The position numbers and the translations under genes were made by a program. From positions 248,001 through 312,000 of the forward strand of contig QVRM01004780.1 in NCBI GenBank assembly GCA_003439945.1: 64,000 bases of DNA. The letters are read 5' to 3'. Positions 31,971 to 43,288 of this stretch are shown here, piece by piece. The stretch comes from Dermanyssus gallinae (taxonomy: Eukaryota > Arthropoda > Arachnida > Mesostigmata > Dermanyssidae). The stretch's first letter is position 1; each line of letters begins with the position of its first letter. Below the pieces are notes generated by a model. The model saw only the letters and a program-made list of their open reading frames with translations. It did not search any database and was not told where the DNA came from.

Positions 31971-32659
31971 GTAAGGGAACTTACTAACGTAAGGAAGGTG
32001 GGAACCGGCTAAACGGAGCAGCTAACCGCCCATCTTTCCTAAACTTCATGGCTACTGTACAGACTTCACGCGGCCACGTCTGAGCTTAGACTAACCGTTA
32101 ACCTGACGAAAACAGTAGCCAACTAATGTTTACAGCTCGCACGAAGAGTGCCTACGGTATAGTGCTCAGTTAGACTCTTTACGTGGCAACCTGCATCGAT
32201 AAATGGAGAACAAGCAGAATACATGGTTTGGTCGTATGCAAAAAGGAATCTAGCTTGTTAGGGTCCCTTAAATAAAAATTAAGACAAGCTATCAGCAAAC
32301 CTAAGAAACTTCTCATTTATTTCGAGCGTTAAAGCTGCAAGTAGTATTTGCTGAAAAATACGTGCACTCCATTCTGTCTGTAAGACAACACTTCGAGCGA
32401 AGAACAGAACACCTGTTGCATAACCGTGTAGGACCTAACGGCCAGAATCGACGATCCAAATCTAAGAAAAATCTAACTTGGTGGTCAATTGTTAAACCGT
32501 TCGCATAGCAAGCGCATTTTTGGATGTAAATGAAGCGTATCAAAAGGCTACTAATATATGCTACATTAAATTAAAATTATTATGCACCCAGATTAAAACT
32601 TAATATATATATATATATATATATATAGAAAATATTGTGATGATTTATTAATCATTTAC

Positions 32660-33565
32660 AAGACGCGCCTAGAGTCAAAGCGGCCAGAAACGATATGAAG
32701 AGAAACGAACATCGAACGCAAACGTTGGCACTGGCACCACGCTGGAAAGCGGACATAATATTGTAACGAAGTTACTGTGTACGCATTATAGCAATTCAAA
32801 TAAGTTCTAACCGACCACGTCCAACGGCTACAGCGCCCGCGACAGAATCTCAACGTACACAACGTTCAACGAATGATGCATGTCTCAACCGAACAAGACA
32901 TGTCTCAACTAGCCAGCCGAGAACAGCCACAGCCTTTCGCGCCGAAACCCCAACGTCCTTTGCCGTCCAAACAATCATCGGCCGACACCGGGAGAGGGTC
33001 GACCTATGATCGGCGGCAGTCCCAGTCAAACAGTCACTTAACCTGTATTCCTATACGAAACAAACACAAACTGCTGTACATTTCGACCGATTGGAGAGCG
33101 GGTTCTGACACCTTTTGGGGTGTCAGCACGCCGCGGTGCCTCGTGAACCAATAAATAGACCGAGCAGCATGGCTTAATAACCATCCGTTGCTCGGCCGTG
33201 CTTTGCATTAGACCGTATGCTGCGTGTCGTCATTCATCGTTCCTGAGTCCCTCGGGCTGCAGTACCCGTCCGGATGAGTCTACATCCCCAAGCTGAGTTA
33301 GCGTAACACAACAACGTTACAATATCAGACAGACTCGAGCCTTTCATCGAAGCCAGAAACGCGGTACCAGAAGAAGTACATGGATTTAGAAGATCGAAGT
33401 CGACCTATACCGCCATGCGCCAATTGCTAACAGAGATTTGGGAAACTCTATTCGAGCCGAGAAGACCGTTATACGCGATATTTAGAGATATTGAGGCTAA
33501 TATCGATAAGCAGAATTATAGGAAAGTTAGCCTTGAAAGGAGTTTCGGATGGGTTCTTCAAACTT
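32660..33565 (+). mobile_element. LINE A copy B, interrupted by a solo LTR
   Basis: 32663-32750 matches 39047-39138, and 33322-33565 matches 39298-39545 almost base for base (HGFRRSKSTYTAMRQLLTEI, WETLFEPRRPLYAIFRD). The segment between the two parts in copy C is deleted here, and a 560-bp LTR is inserted. Sequence after 33565 diverges from copy C. Confidence 0.8.
32762..33321. repeat. Solo LTR (560 bp) with 4-bp target duplication
   Basis: The ends are TGTAACGAAG and CAACGTTACA (TGTAAC/GTTACA inverted termini), flanked by ATAT on both sides. The paralogous LINE copy at 39290-39305 shows the uninterrupted site ACATAATATCAGAC. No internal retroviral-like genes remain, consistent with LTR-LTR recombination. 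An AATAAA occurs near 33152. Confidence 0.78.
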
Positions 33566-34559
33566 TTAGGAAAGTTGCCAAGGTACGTTACATTCATTTT
33601 GTTATCCGGCTCTTTCGAGTCTGTTCGCCCCCAGTATGTCAGTCACCCCGATACAGCCTAATTTTGGCTGGCGGGAGTTCTGCGAGTGTCGATTTGTAAT
33701 GAGTCGTATTACCTTGTGCTGTGAAATTGCGCAGTTTGGCAAGTGGGACGATATTTCCCTTTCCATAAGACGATAACATATCGTTCTGTTGGTTAGCTAA
33801 CTACCAATGTTGCTCACTCCAAATGGACCTTAATAAATGTTTGTTTTTAAAACAAACATGTTTCTGTCTGTCATAGTCAGTGACATTTCAACTTCACATG
33901 AGATTTACGACAGCGAATAGCAGTCGTTGTAAATTGCCTCCAAGTTCATCCCAAATCTTTCTCGCCCGAAGTACCTTTCCGATTATTATCACAACACCAT
34001 TGCTTACCGATCGCATCAATTAGGCGCACGAACGCTAAAAACCGCCTATGAAGAAATCCGTCTTCTGGTACGCCAGGCCAGACTGGACGAATTTCCGACG
34101 ATAGATCGCTGTTGCGCAATTATGATAATAATTAGGGGGAGCATTTAGCATCGCGCGATTTAGCCTCAGTGGTGGCAACAACTAACGCTACTCGTATTTT
34201 ATTCTGCTAAGGCTTTGTCATCGGTCAGCGTATCTATCTATTTTTTTATATATGTGACCCCTAAAGCTCTCAGCAGTGGCCTGCTTTCGTTATCGAGAAA
34301 TGCACCAGAGTAGAGCCTCTCGGCGGCGGTGCCCCGTAACTGCGTGTATGTCTTCCGTCGTAGCTAGAACTAAATTTTTTTTTTAAAGGAAGCTTTCTTT
34401 ATTTTCTAGGCCATGCTTCGTTCCCTACGGGCTCTGAACTAATCCTGCGGTATATCTTCAGTGCACCGAGAGCCGGACATGCACAGAACTGCACTCACAC
34501 ATGCCCATATGGCCTTAACATTACAAACAAAGAACTATTTTCTTTCATTTTTAACTTTG

Positions 34560-36970
34560 TTTTTTTTTTAAATATAATGTTCGAAAATGTTATAGAAGTT
34601 TTAGAATTCTGTCTTGATGTCGGTTATCCTATATGCGTAGTTGGTGATTTTAACATGCCTGACACTGACTGGTCAAATCTGCGCTTAAGTGATGCTACCA
34701 GCCCAGAAAAGGCTTTTGCTAACTTCTGCATCATAAATGGTTTAGATCAGCTTGTTATGCAACCCACAAGGGAAAACAATATTCTGGACTTGCTTATTAC
34801 ATCTGAGAGGGAGCTCGTCACTGAGCCAGCAGTCGTGGATCCCCCTATTGCTACAGATCATCGGGCTCTCAGCTTTCGGATCCTGGTCCCTTCTTCTCAT
34901 TTCTTAGAGTCGGGTGGTGGGTTCAACTTCTGGAAGGCTGATTATGACTCGATCTGTACAAACCTTGCGAGCGTAAACTGGACGACATTCTTTGCACGGT
35001 GCGTTGACATTGAGCAGATGTATAATGCATTTATCGATTATATACACTTTCTTATCGAGGTATTCACACCCCAGAGAAACAATAATACTAATCCCAACAT
35101 GACGAGTCTTCGAAACCTTGTTCGACGGTTAGAGGAGCTCATGAATGAACTAGCGACTGAAAGCATCTCAGTGAAGCTTAGAAAGGCCTCGACACGGTTG
35201 AGAATTCTTGAAGAGTCAAAACTATCTTTTAAGGATGCTAAATCGTTTTACCGCTACGCAAATAAGCGACTTCGAGGTCGTGAGGAACTTCCTTTACTAA
35301 AAGTCGATAATGTACTCATTGACAATAACCGAAGTAAAGCGGCGGCATTCTCGAAACTGTTTTCCTCTGTATATACACCTCCGGATGATCAGCCGTCTTC
35401 ACTGACAAATCGCGTGCGTATAGAAAGACGCCAAAATCAAACAATTCATAAGCAGTTTTTAATCTCAATCGAGGACATAATTAAAAAGATCAAAACACTC
35501 AAGAACCAGTGCAGTTTTACACCAGATGGTATTCCACCAGTGTTTTATAAAAACACTTGTGATTTTATCGCCGAACCATTACTGTATATTTTTCAGAGAT
35601 CGTATTGTGATGGGCAAGTTCCTTCATTATTTCGAAGGTCAATTGTAACGCCTATATTCAAAAAAGGTGCTAAGGATTTAGTGGATAACTACCGGCCGGT
35701 GGCTCAACTGTCCATTGCGTGTATTTTAATGGAGAAGTTAATCGTTGATTATATTGAAATTTTTTTAGTGCGTAACAAATTGGTTGACGCCAATCAGCAT
35801 GGCTTTGCCAGGGGCCGTTCTACAGGGACACAACTTATATCCATGGTCCACGATTGGAGTCTACACATAAATAATCGTAGAACATTTCATTGCATATATT
35901 TTGATTTTTCAAAGGCATTTGATAAAGTGAATCACAAACTTATGTTACAAAAATTAGAAAGTATTGACCTTGACTCCACAACTTGTCGATGGGTGTCAGC
36001 ATACCTTACTGGGCGAAATTTTACCGTCAAAGTTGGTAACGTAGAAAGTGACCCCCTCCCCTGCACCTCAGGGGTGCCGCAAGGATCGTGCATTGGGCCC
36101 CTGCTCTTCAGAATATACGCCCTCGATTTCCCAACAGTGATTCCAGAAGGTGTCACTTATCTCTTATTTGCGGACGATTTAAAAATATACTCAGCAGTCG
36201 ACAATTCCACAAGTATTATTCAACTAGCAATTAATAATATTGAAAACTGGTGTTGTGAGAATAGGATGCAAATATCTGTGCCTAAATGTGCCGTGGTGTC
36301 GTCAGATGGCAGTTCGCCACTGTATACACTCGCTAACGATGCAATACCAGTAGTTAAATCTTTTCGTGATCTTGGTGTGATTGTAACCCCCAAATTAGAC
36401 TTCTCTCAACATATTACTGCCACCGTTGCTTCTGCTTCACAACTATGTAATACCATATTTAGATGCTTCATTTTAAAAAATCCTGATTTCTATGTGACTT
36501 TGTACAGAAGTCTAGTATTACCCAAATTCCTCTACTGCAGCCAGGTTTGGGCTCCTTATTTGGCAAAAGATATAAATGCCATTGAGAGGGTACAGGCCAA
36601 ATTTATCAGACGGATATCGAAAAGATGTAATATTCCTCGTGAAAGCGTATCTCTTGTGCCAATACGTACACTACACGGACGAGGTGATCTATCGCTTTAT
36701 AAAAAATTGTGTTGTCTCGGGACTGACCAGACCATGTTTAAACATATAAATAATGGACTGCGAAGTGGTGTGAATGTTAGATCACTGGAAGTTGCGCGCT
36801 CAGTGAAGATAAACAACACATTCTCGTGGAGAGTTCCACGAAGTCTGCGAAGTCGACAGACCTGATGTATGTTCTAATTATATTCAGAGGTTAAATATTT
36901 TGTTAAAAACAATGTATACTTAGGCATATATGACCCTTGAATAAAGGTGCTTTTGACTTGACTTGACTAA
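34560..36970 (+). mobile_element. CR1/L2-like LINE with intact reverse transcriptase frame
   Basis: The element is 5'-truncated within the endonuclease and ends AATAAAGGTGCTTTTGACTT with a (TTGAC)n pentamer tail. The single long frame 34577-36865 has no stop or frameshift, which suggests recent activity of the family. See the CDS entry for domains. Confidence 0.9.
34577..36865 (+). CDS. LINE ORF2 fragment: endonuclease C-terminus plus reverse transcriptase
   Basis: The frame has 762 codons. Residues 1-110 hold the end of an apurinic-type endonuclease with GDFN (23-26) and a TDH motif. A linker follows, then reverse transcriptase: KTLKNQCSFTPDGIPPVF, SIVTPIFKKGAKDLVDNYRP, NQHGFARGRSTGTQLISMV, CIYFDFSKAFDKVNHKL, SGVPQGSCIGPLLFRIYALD and catalytic FADD (531-534, bases 36167-36178). 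After it come YRSLVLPKFLYCSQVWAPYL and AIERVQAKFIRRISKRCN, the thumb-proximal region typical of CR1/L2-group elements. The ATG used is only the first in frame; the true N-terminus is lost by 5' truncation. It copies its RNA at nicked chromosomal sites. Confidence 0.88.
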   Translation: MFENVIEVLEFCLDVGYPICVVGDFNMPDTDWSNLRLSDATSPEKAFANFCIINGLDQLVMQPTRENNILDLLITSERELVTEPAVVDPPIATDHRALSFRILVPSSHFLESGGGFNFWKADYDSICTNLASVNWTTFFARCVDIEQMYNAFIDYIHFLIEVFTPQRNNNTNPNMTSLRNLVRRLEELMNELATESISVKLRKASTRLRILEESKLSFKDAKSFYRYANKRLRGREELPLLKVDNVLIDNNRSKAAAFSKLFSSVYTPPDDQPSSLTNRVRIERRQNQTIHKQFLISIEDIIKKIKTLKNQCSFTPDGIPPVFYKNTCDFIAEPLLYIFQRSYCDGQVPSLFRRSIVTPIFKKGAKDLVDNYRPVAQLSIACILMEKLIVDYIEIFLVRNKLVDANQHGFARGRSTGTQLISMVHDWSLHINNRRTFHCIYFDFSKAFDKVNHKLMLQKLESIDLDSTTCRWVSAYLTGRNFTVKVGNVESDPLPCTSGVPQGSCIGPLLFRIYALDFPTVIPEGVTYLLFADDLKIYSAVDNSTSIIQLAINNIENWCCENRMQISVPKCAVVSSDGSSPLYTLANDAIPVVKSFRDLGVIVTPKLDFSQHITATVASASQLCNTIFRCFILKNPDFYVTLYRSLVLPKFLYCSQVWAPYLAKDINAIERVQAKFIRRISKRCNIPRESVSLVPIRTLHGRGDLSLYKKLCCLGTDQTMFKHINNGLRSGVNVRSLEVARSVKINNTFSWRVPRSLRSRQT

Positions 36971-38190
36971 TGTTAGATAACTAGCCAGCTGCATCAATGT
37001 ACGGTGCGAGTCGATAAACTAACCCCGTCTTTCATGTAATATCGTTTATAGCGGACTAGGAGGATTAAATATTTATGGCGAGATGCATTTGTACATCTGT
37101 ACTTCACATTTATTTAATATCCAGGTTGTTTATTTGAGGGTGATTGTCGAGTCATTGGCTTTTGTCGTACTTTACTGACACGCGTTTAACTTATCTGGGT
37201 AGACCTCACTTCTACCTCTGCGCACAATTGCCTTGGTCAATTCGAACAAAAGCAACTAATGATAGACTAGACTATGTATTTGCAATAGACGTGACAATTG
37301 TAACATGCAAGACCAGACCAGAACCACTAAAGGTGAGATGCATTGAAAATATCCAGATCTCCAACCTACCGTCGGACTTGCTTAACTCTATTTTTCATTC
37401 CGAAACAAAGTTTTCTAGCGGTACTACTGTTTGCGGCATTTTTAGCCTCAATTTAATTATTTTATCCATCCGTGCACAGCCTGACATGAGGTACACAAAG
37501 CGGCTCTTAATCTAAATTTTACTCCTGTTATGGCAACTCTCATTAGGCTTAAGAAGCTTGGCCTTCATGCTGACGGCCTAATTGCATGTTACATTGTCCT
37601 ATTTGAACCACTTAATTCCTCATCTGGGGTAGTGCTTCGGTAACATAGATCCGCTGCTTGGGAACCATGCAGAGAGATGCCGTCCATACTATCTTCGATC
37701 TACGAGGCGCTCCAGTGCTGGCACTATAGTGGCCCGGATCAAAATATTCAGTTTGCAACAGCTCTTTTTTTGCGTGGCCTGGTTTCATATACGAAAATGT
37801 TGTAACAAACGGACCCTCTTCGTCTCGTCACACCCTGCGTCCTCCTTAAGCTGCGCAATCCGGAACTATCAGTGGGGAGATCTACAGTAGAGCGGGCTGA
37901 GTGCACCTGTTTCCGCGCATGCCCTTACCGCAACATAGGTTTCTTTGGAACACAATGCCGACAGTCACAACTGTAGCTAACGCATTGTGCAATTTCTGTA
38001 GACGCATTAGGGAACGTTTTCTCTGCAGTCGTTTTTATGGCTGGTCCATCTCATCCATGTTATCCTTCAGTGACGACCGGGAAGGACAGTGCTGTCGAAC
38101 TGTGAAGGGCATGGCGTATTATAACTGTTCGATGCGGAAGCACTCCGATGAGTAGATATTCTAATTTTGACGGAAACCTGAGCTGCAGCA
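36970..38190. other. No gene recognised
   Basis: Sequence between the CR1/L2-like LINE and LINE A copy C. A 123-codon plus frame at 37144-37515 has no recognisable motif. Confidence 0.35.
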
Positions 38191-38199
38191 CGTTTCACT

Positions 38200-40380
38200 T
38201 TACGTGGCTTCTACAGATATCACGCACTAGCACATAAAGGTGATGGACGCGGCAGTATCGTCAAAGGAGGTTGCAACTGTGGCAGCCTATGTAAAACCGG
38301 TAACTGTAGAGTCCACTAAGATCATATTAGAACGTATCATGCTTAGGTGGACACGTTGCCAAACAGGGCAACGATGATTTGGGAATTTTAATCCAAGGTT
38401 GGGCAAACGTAGCTCAGGACAAATTGAAGCATGTTTGGACATTATTACGGAGATGTGAGGTTGGTTAACAAGCGGGTCAGGCCTAAACACCTTCGAATGT
38501 AGCACTGGCGCTCATCGACGTTTTTGTTACAAACGGGCACGTAGACGATGTAAAGTTTTTGGAAGAAAATACATAATTTCGGGAAGGAGCGGGGCTTAGA
38601 AGACGCATACCCATGCGGATGGCATTCAAGGTTAGTAGCAGTTCAAAGAAGCGCGGTCGTAGGTCGGGGACCGGAACAAAACTGGAGATTGACAAGGGAA
38701 TTGGGAACGTGTGTTCACCAGGGGAGATTCAGATAGAGTTATATAAGCGTAAATTCACACATCTGATAAACTGCAATGGTTCCGCGCCACGAACGATTGT
38801 TGAGGCCGCTTGTGATAGTGGTGATGGATGTGACGCAAAGGGTATACAAATAAGAAAAACACTGGGAAAGCGGCAGTACCTATTGGAATTAAGCGACTGA
38901 TTAAGGAATTTGCTAGTGTTGCAAGGAGCCAACACCCCCGAAAGAAATACTGGTATACAATGAGCCATGCGACACTGATGCAAAATTTGCACGGGAATGG
39001 GTCATTCGTGTAGTCACAACCAAATATGTTGTCAGGGCAATTGAAAGGGCGCCTAGAGTCAAAGCGGCCAGAAACGATATGAGGAGAAACGAACATCAAA
39101 CGCAAACGTTGGCACCGGCACCACGCTGGAAAGGTCTATTTGACAATTGCCTAAAATCCGGGAAAATGCATAAAGCTTGAAGGGAGGATATCCTGAATGT
39201 TATACCTAACGGGGAAGGTATAGCAACAGAGCCAGATGACTTAGGCTTGGAGGAAGAAAGCACTTAAGAGTTGTCTTCATAAGATATTAACGTACATAAT
39301 ATCAGACAGACTCGAGCACTTCATCGAAGCCAGAAACGCGGTACCAGAAGAAGTACATGGATTTAGAAGATCGAAGTCGACCTATACCGCCATGCGCCAA
39401 TTGCTAACAGAGATTTGGGAAACTCTATTCGAGCCGAGAAGACCGTTATACGCGATATTTAGATATATTGAGGCTAATATCGACAAGCAGAATTATAGGA
39501 AAGTTAGCCTTGAAAGGAGTTTCGGATCGGTTCTTCAAACTTTTGGGGACCATCTATGGGGAGTGAGTCCTCGACATATATAGTCATCGACAATGGTATA
39601 AGGACTGCGAGAAGAGTAACTCGGACTACAGAAGTGGGCCAAGGCAATAGACTCAGCCCGTTGCTTTTTTCGATACTACTGGAAGGACTACCTAACCGAC
39701 TAAGGTATAGATGGACCCGAGAGTGGGCAAGTACTTTAATGTACGCAGGAGTCTATTTAGAGCTAAACAGGGATTGGAATGACTTATTACGGACGGGGTG
39801 GGATTTAGCATTAACTGGCAAAGGAGAGAAGCAGTTAAATTTCGACGAGGCTTGTCGATTGGCAAAGGGCGACGTTCTTTGAGCGAGGGGTAATACAGTA
39901 CATTTTGTAAATAAATTAACGTAAGTGGGAGTCACTATAACGTCGAATGACAGCGGTTTCTGAAATCAGAGAAGAAGAAGAAAGAAGAGGACAACAGAGT
40001 GGGAAAATCAATTCGAGCGGCAGCAGCAATTAAGAACCCGCAATACATACCGCGTTTATCCTACTCAAGATTAAAGTAGAACCAGTAGCAGCATTCGGTA
40101 TATCACTCACATGGAAGCAATTAGGATAGGCAGATCTACAGTTACAAGATATAGTTAGCTTTTCTTTATAAAACGGGTTTTGAGGTTAGCCAACTCTTGT
40201 AGGAATAGAATAGTTCATAATTTAGAGCGGGACTCTAGTGACACAGGAACAACGGTGGAGCTCAAACCCGCGCACCTGCTATGTGTCTCCTCTGGTCGCG
40301 AGGTGCCGGCAAATGCACCACGCCACTGGGCTCGACTGTGTCTAATGTATATTTTTATAATTTAAATACTGTGTGCCAAC
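38200..40380 (+). mobile_element. LINE A copy C, degraded but longest at its 5' side
   Basis: 38240-38560 carries a broken endonuclease: VATVAAYVKPVTVESTKIIL, FGNFNPRLGKRSSGQIEACL and SGSGLNTFECSTGAHR. 39000-39545 matches copies 1 and B. 39556-39882 reads VTRTTEVGQGNRLSPLLFSI and SILLEGLPNRLRYRWTREWA, then TLMYAGV where copy 1 has TLMYADD, so the catalytic pair is lost. A minus-strand SINE interrupts the 3' region. Confidence 0.78.
40246..40336 (-). mobile_element. Partial tRNA-derived SINE (minus strand) in LINE A copy C
   Basis: The reverse complement reads GTCGAGCCCAGTGGCGTGGT, GAGGAGACACATAGCAGGTG and CGCGGGTTTGAGCTCCACCG, i.e. only the tRNA-like head of the family; the body is missing. 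Confidence 0.7.
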
Positions 40381-40742
40381 AAACTATAACAACATTAACA
40401 CTATTTATTTGCGGGTTGAATAAAAGTATTTTAGTTTTAATAAACTATAAATAATAAAAAATACGTTATTATCATAATTTTTTCGAGGAGACACGAGTGC
40501 TTAAGTGTGCACTCGCACTAAACATCTTCTCAATATTATTGTGAAGCGTAGGACAACTTGTTCGTGGCGGTTTTCTTCTACAACATTAAAACGCGCGATC
40601 TCCTTATCCTTTTTTTATCGCCTTGTTCCAAAACGTTATCGACGTAAGACCATCACTAGTTCCCAGGGCCGGGCTAAAAAAAGTGTAAATGAAGCGTATC
40701 AAAAGGCTATCAATATATGTTACAGCGCACTCAGATTTAAAC

Positions 40743-40789
<47 letters not shown>

Positions 40790-40791
<2 letters not shown>

Positions 40792-40857
40792 AAAATATTG
40801 TGATGCTTTATTAATCATTTACAATACGCTTGCACACTCGGCAGTGCTCGCCTTTAC
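40790..40857 (-). repeat. Short (TA)n-bounded unit, copy 2
   Basis: Reverse complement of the 15376 unit, bounded on both sides by (TA)n (40745-40789 and 40857-40881). It starts within a few bases of the same point as copy 1. Confidence 0.7.
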
Positions 40858-42639
40858 ATATATATATATATATATATATATAGTGGAGTGGTTGAATTCG
40901 TTAGCTGGAATCTGGACGCTGGCTCTTGTGTACAACTGACGGATGAAAGAGCAGGATCAGGCTCTCTCAAGTCAAGGGAATCGGCGTTATGGTGAGTATT
41001 ACCCTAGCCTGGCGAAAGTGTGGAGAGAATTCCGCCTTTAGTGGGTTTGTGAGTCCCAACACTTGTGTCACACAGTCGCGCACGCTAGTGACGCATATGC
41101 ATTCTGCGTTCTTGCGAAATTTTCCAGTTCATAAGGATTGTGTTGATGAGAGAGAACGAGAGAGAGAAAGCGAGAAAGAGAGAGAGAGAGGGGGAGAGAG
41201 AGAGGCGGGATGGGAAGGTGAGGGTAGGGCAGCCGAATGCTGGATTTGCTCGTACGTCACCCGCTGCCGAGTGCATGGAAGGTGGGTTACCCGGCCGAGC
41301 CACGTGACGTCTCTAAGCCAATCCCCGGATGATAGGCCCCGCCGCTACCACCGCCACCGCCATTGGTGCCGTCACTTTTGCTCCTTCTGTTGCTGGCTCG
41401 ACCATGGCTATTGACAAAATGACGACGACGACGACGACGACGACAACGACAACTGCGAGTATGAAGGCGGTAGCACACACAGCTCAATTGCAACTATGCC
41501 GCCAGTAGCAGCAGCAGCAGCGATGAGCACCACGGGCTATTTGAACGGCTGCTACTATCGCCGGTGGCTTATGTGGGTCGAGTGGGTTGCGTGGGTAGAG
41601 TGAGAGCAACTAACCCACCGACCGGTCGCCCGCCATCAGTAGTCTAGAGCAGTAGTCGTAGAAGTAGTAGCAAGTAGTAGTAGTAGTAGTAGCAAGTTGT
41701 AGTTGTAGTAGTAGCAAGTTGTAGTAGTAGCAGTGGCAAGTTGTAGTAGCCGCGGCGGCAATCAGGGAGAGAGCGTCTAGCAGCCGCCTCTGTTGGTTGC
41801 GCCTGTCACCGCCACCAAAGGGCGCTGTAGCGACCCACCAACCCACCAGCGCAAGCAACGAACCGAACCGGGCGGTTCGCATCCTCACTGTTCGGCTGGC
41901 TGGCTGACTGAGTGTTTGTTTTGCGAGTAAGATTTAAAAAACAATGGCTGGTTAACTAACTAACTAATTGATTAACTGATTGATTGACTGACTAAATGCA
42001 GTCTCTAGTAGGAGAGAGCGAGCGGGCGGTCCAACCGACAGACGATAGTTTTGTCATGTTTAGCTGCCTGGTTAGCCTATGAGTGTGCACCGGTTAACAA
42101 GTATGAGTAAGTTGGTGGGTGTCCGGCTGTGGGTTTGTTATTGTTACCGTTGTTGTTGTTGTTGTTGTTGTTGTTATACACATACTTAGGCTCACCCATA
42201 ACCCACTCAATCGCTAACCCACTTATCCATTTATCATCCATTGGCTGGCCTTTTTTTTCTGTCTGCTAACTAACTGCAAGTGAGCAAAGCGGAAGACGAC
42301 CGCTCATTTTGACCGATGCGGGCGGCTGCACCCGCCACCGCCACTGAGCACGCATACAGTTAGCCGCACAGAGGGAAAGCCGTACAGGGGGAGCCGTACA
42401 CGACACCAGCGGCAGCGGCGGGACAGCGACAAATGCTCTATCACAATTACCTCGTCTTTCTGTAGCATCACAATAAGCATCATCATCATCAGCAGCAGCA
42501 GCAGCATTAATATGACCATCGCCAGCATCATCAGCACCAACCCGCCAAGAGAGCGGGCGGATGAGCAAGCAATCTACGCGCCAAGAGAACTAGCGGCCAA
42601 GTGGGCAAGTGAGTAACCCACACAGCAAGAGAACAAACA

Positions 42640-43170
42640 AGAGAGCAAGCAATCCACCCACGAACCCACCAAGAGAACAAACAAGAGAGCAAGCAACCTA
42701 CCCACGAACCCACCAAGAGAGCAAGTGGGCGAACAACCCGCTCACAGATCCACCAAGAGAGCAAGTGGGCGAGCAACCCGCTCACAGGTCCACCAAGAGA
42801 GCGAGTGGGCATCGAGCAACCCACCCACTGATTTTCCAGGGGATCAAGCAACTTACCCACTGATTTACTAAGAGACCGAGAACCCACCCACTGATTTACC
42901 AAGAGACCAAGAACCCACCCACTGACTTACCAAGAGAGCACGCAACCCGCCCACTGATTTTCCAAGAGAGCAAGCAACCCGCCCACTGATTTACCAAGAG
43001 AGCACGCAACCCGCCCACTGATTTACCAAGAGAGCACGCAACCCGCCCACTGATTTACCAAGAGAGCACGCAACCCGCCCACTGATTTACCAAGAGAGCA
43101 AGCAACCCACCCGCCGGCCCACCAAGAGATCAAGCAACCCGCCCACCGATTCACCAAGAGAGCAAGCAAA
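42640..43170. repeat. Minisatellite, 32-bp unit in its regular part
   Basis: Units such as ACTGATTTACCAAGAGAGCA plus CGCAACCCGCCC start at 42985, 43017, 43049 and 43081, exactly 32 bp apart. Earlier units (from about 42640) are less regular variants with ACCAAGAGAGCAAGTGGGCG. Because 32 is not a multiple of three, the open frames crossing it are not coding evidence. Confidence 0.85.
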
Positions 43171-43182
43171 TCAACACAACCA

Positions 43183-43217
43183 CTCACCCACCCACCCACC
43201 CACCCACCCACCCACCG
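43183..43217. repeat. (CCCA)n microsatellite
   Basis: A tetranucleotide run of about eight CCCA units directly after the 32-bp minisatellite. Confidence 0.9.
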
Positions 43218-43255
43218 AGCAAGCGAGGGAGCACCCACCACCAATTTCGATCGCG

Positions 43256-43288
<33 letters not shown>

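Noticed and set aside
32000..32200. A plus-strand reverse-transcriptase-like stretch (VNLTKTVAN, ARTKSAYGIV)
   Set aside because: Suggestive of the region after the RT catalytic motif, but too short and broken to assign to an element or orientation.
42600..43170. A CRISPR-like regular repeat
   Set aside because: Units are contiguous with no unique spacers and the context is eukaryotic; it is a minisatellite.
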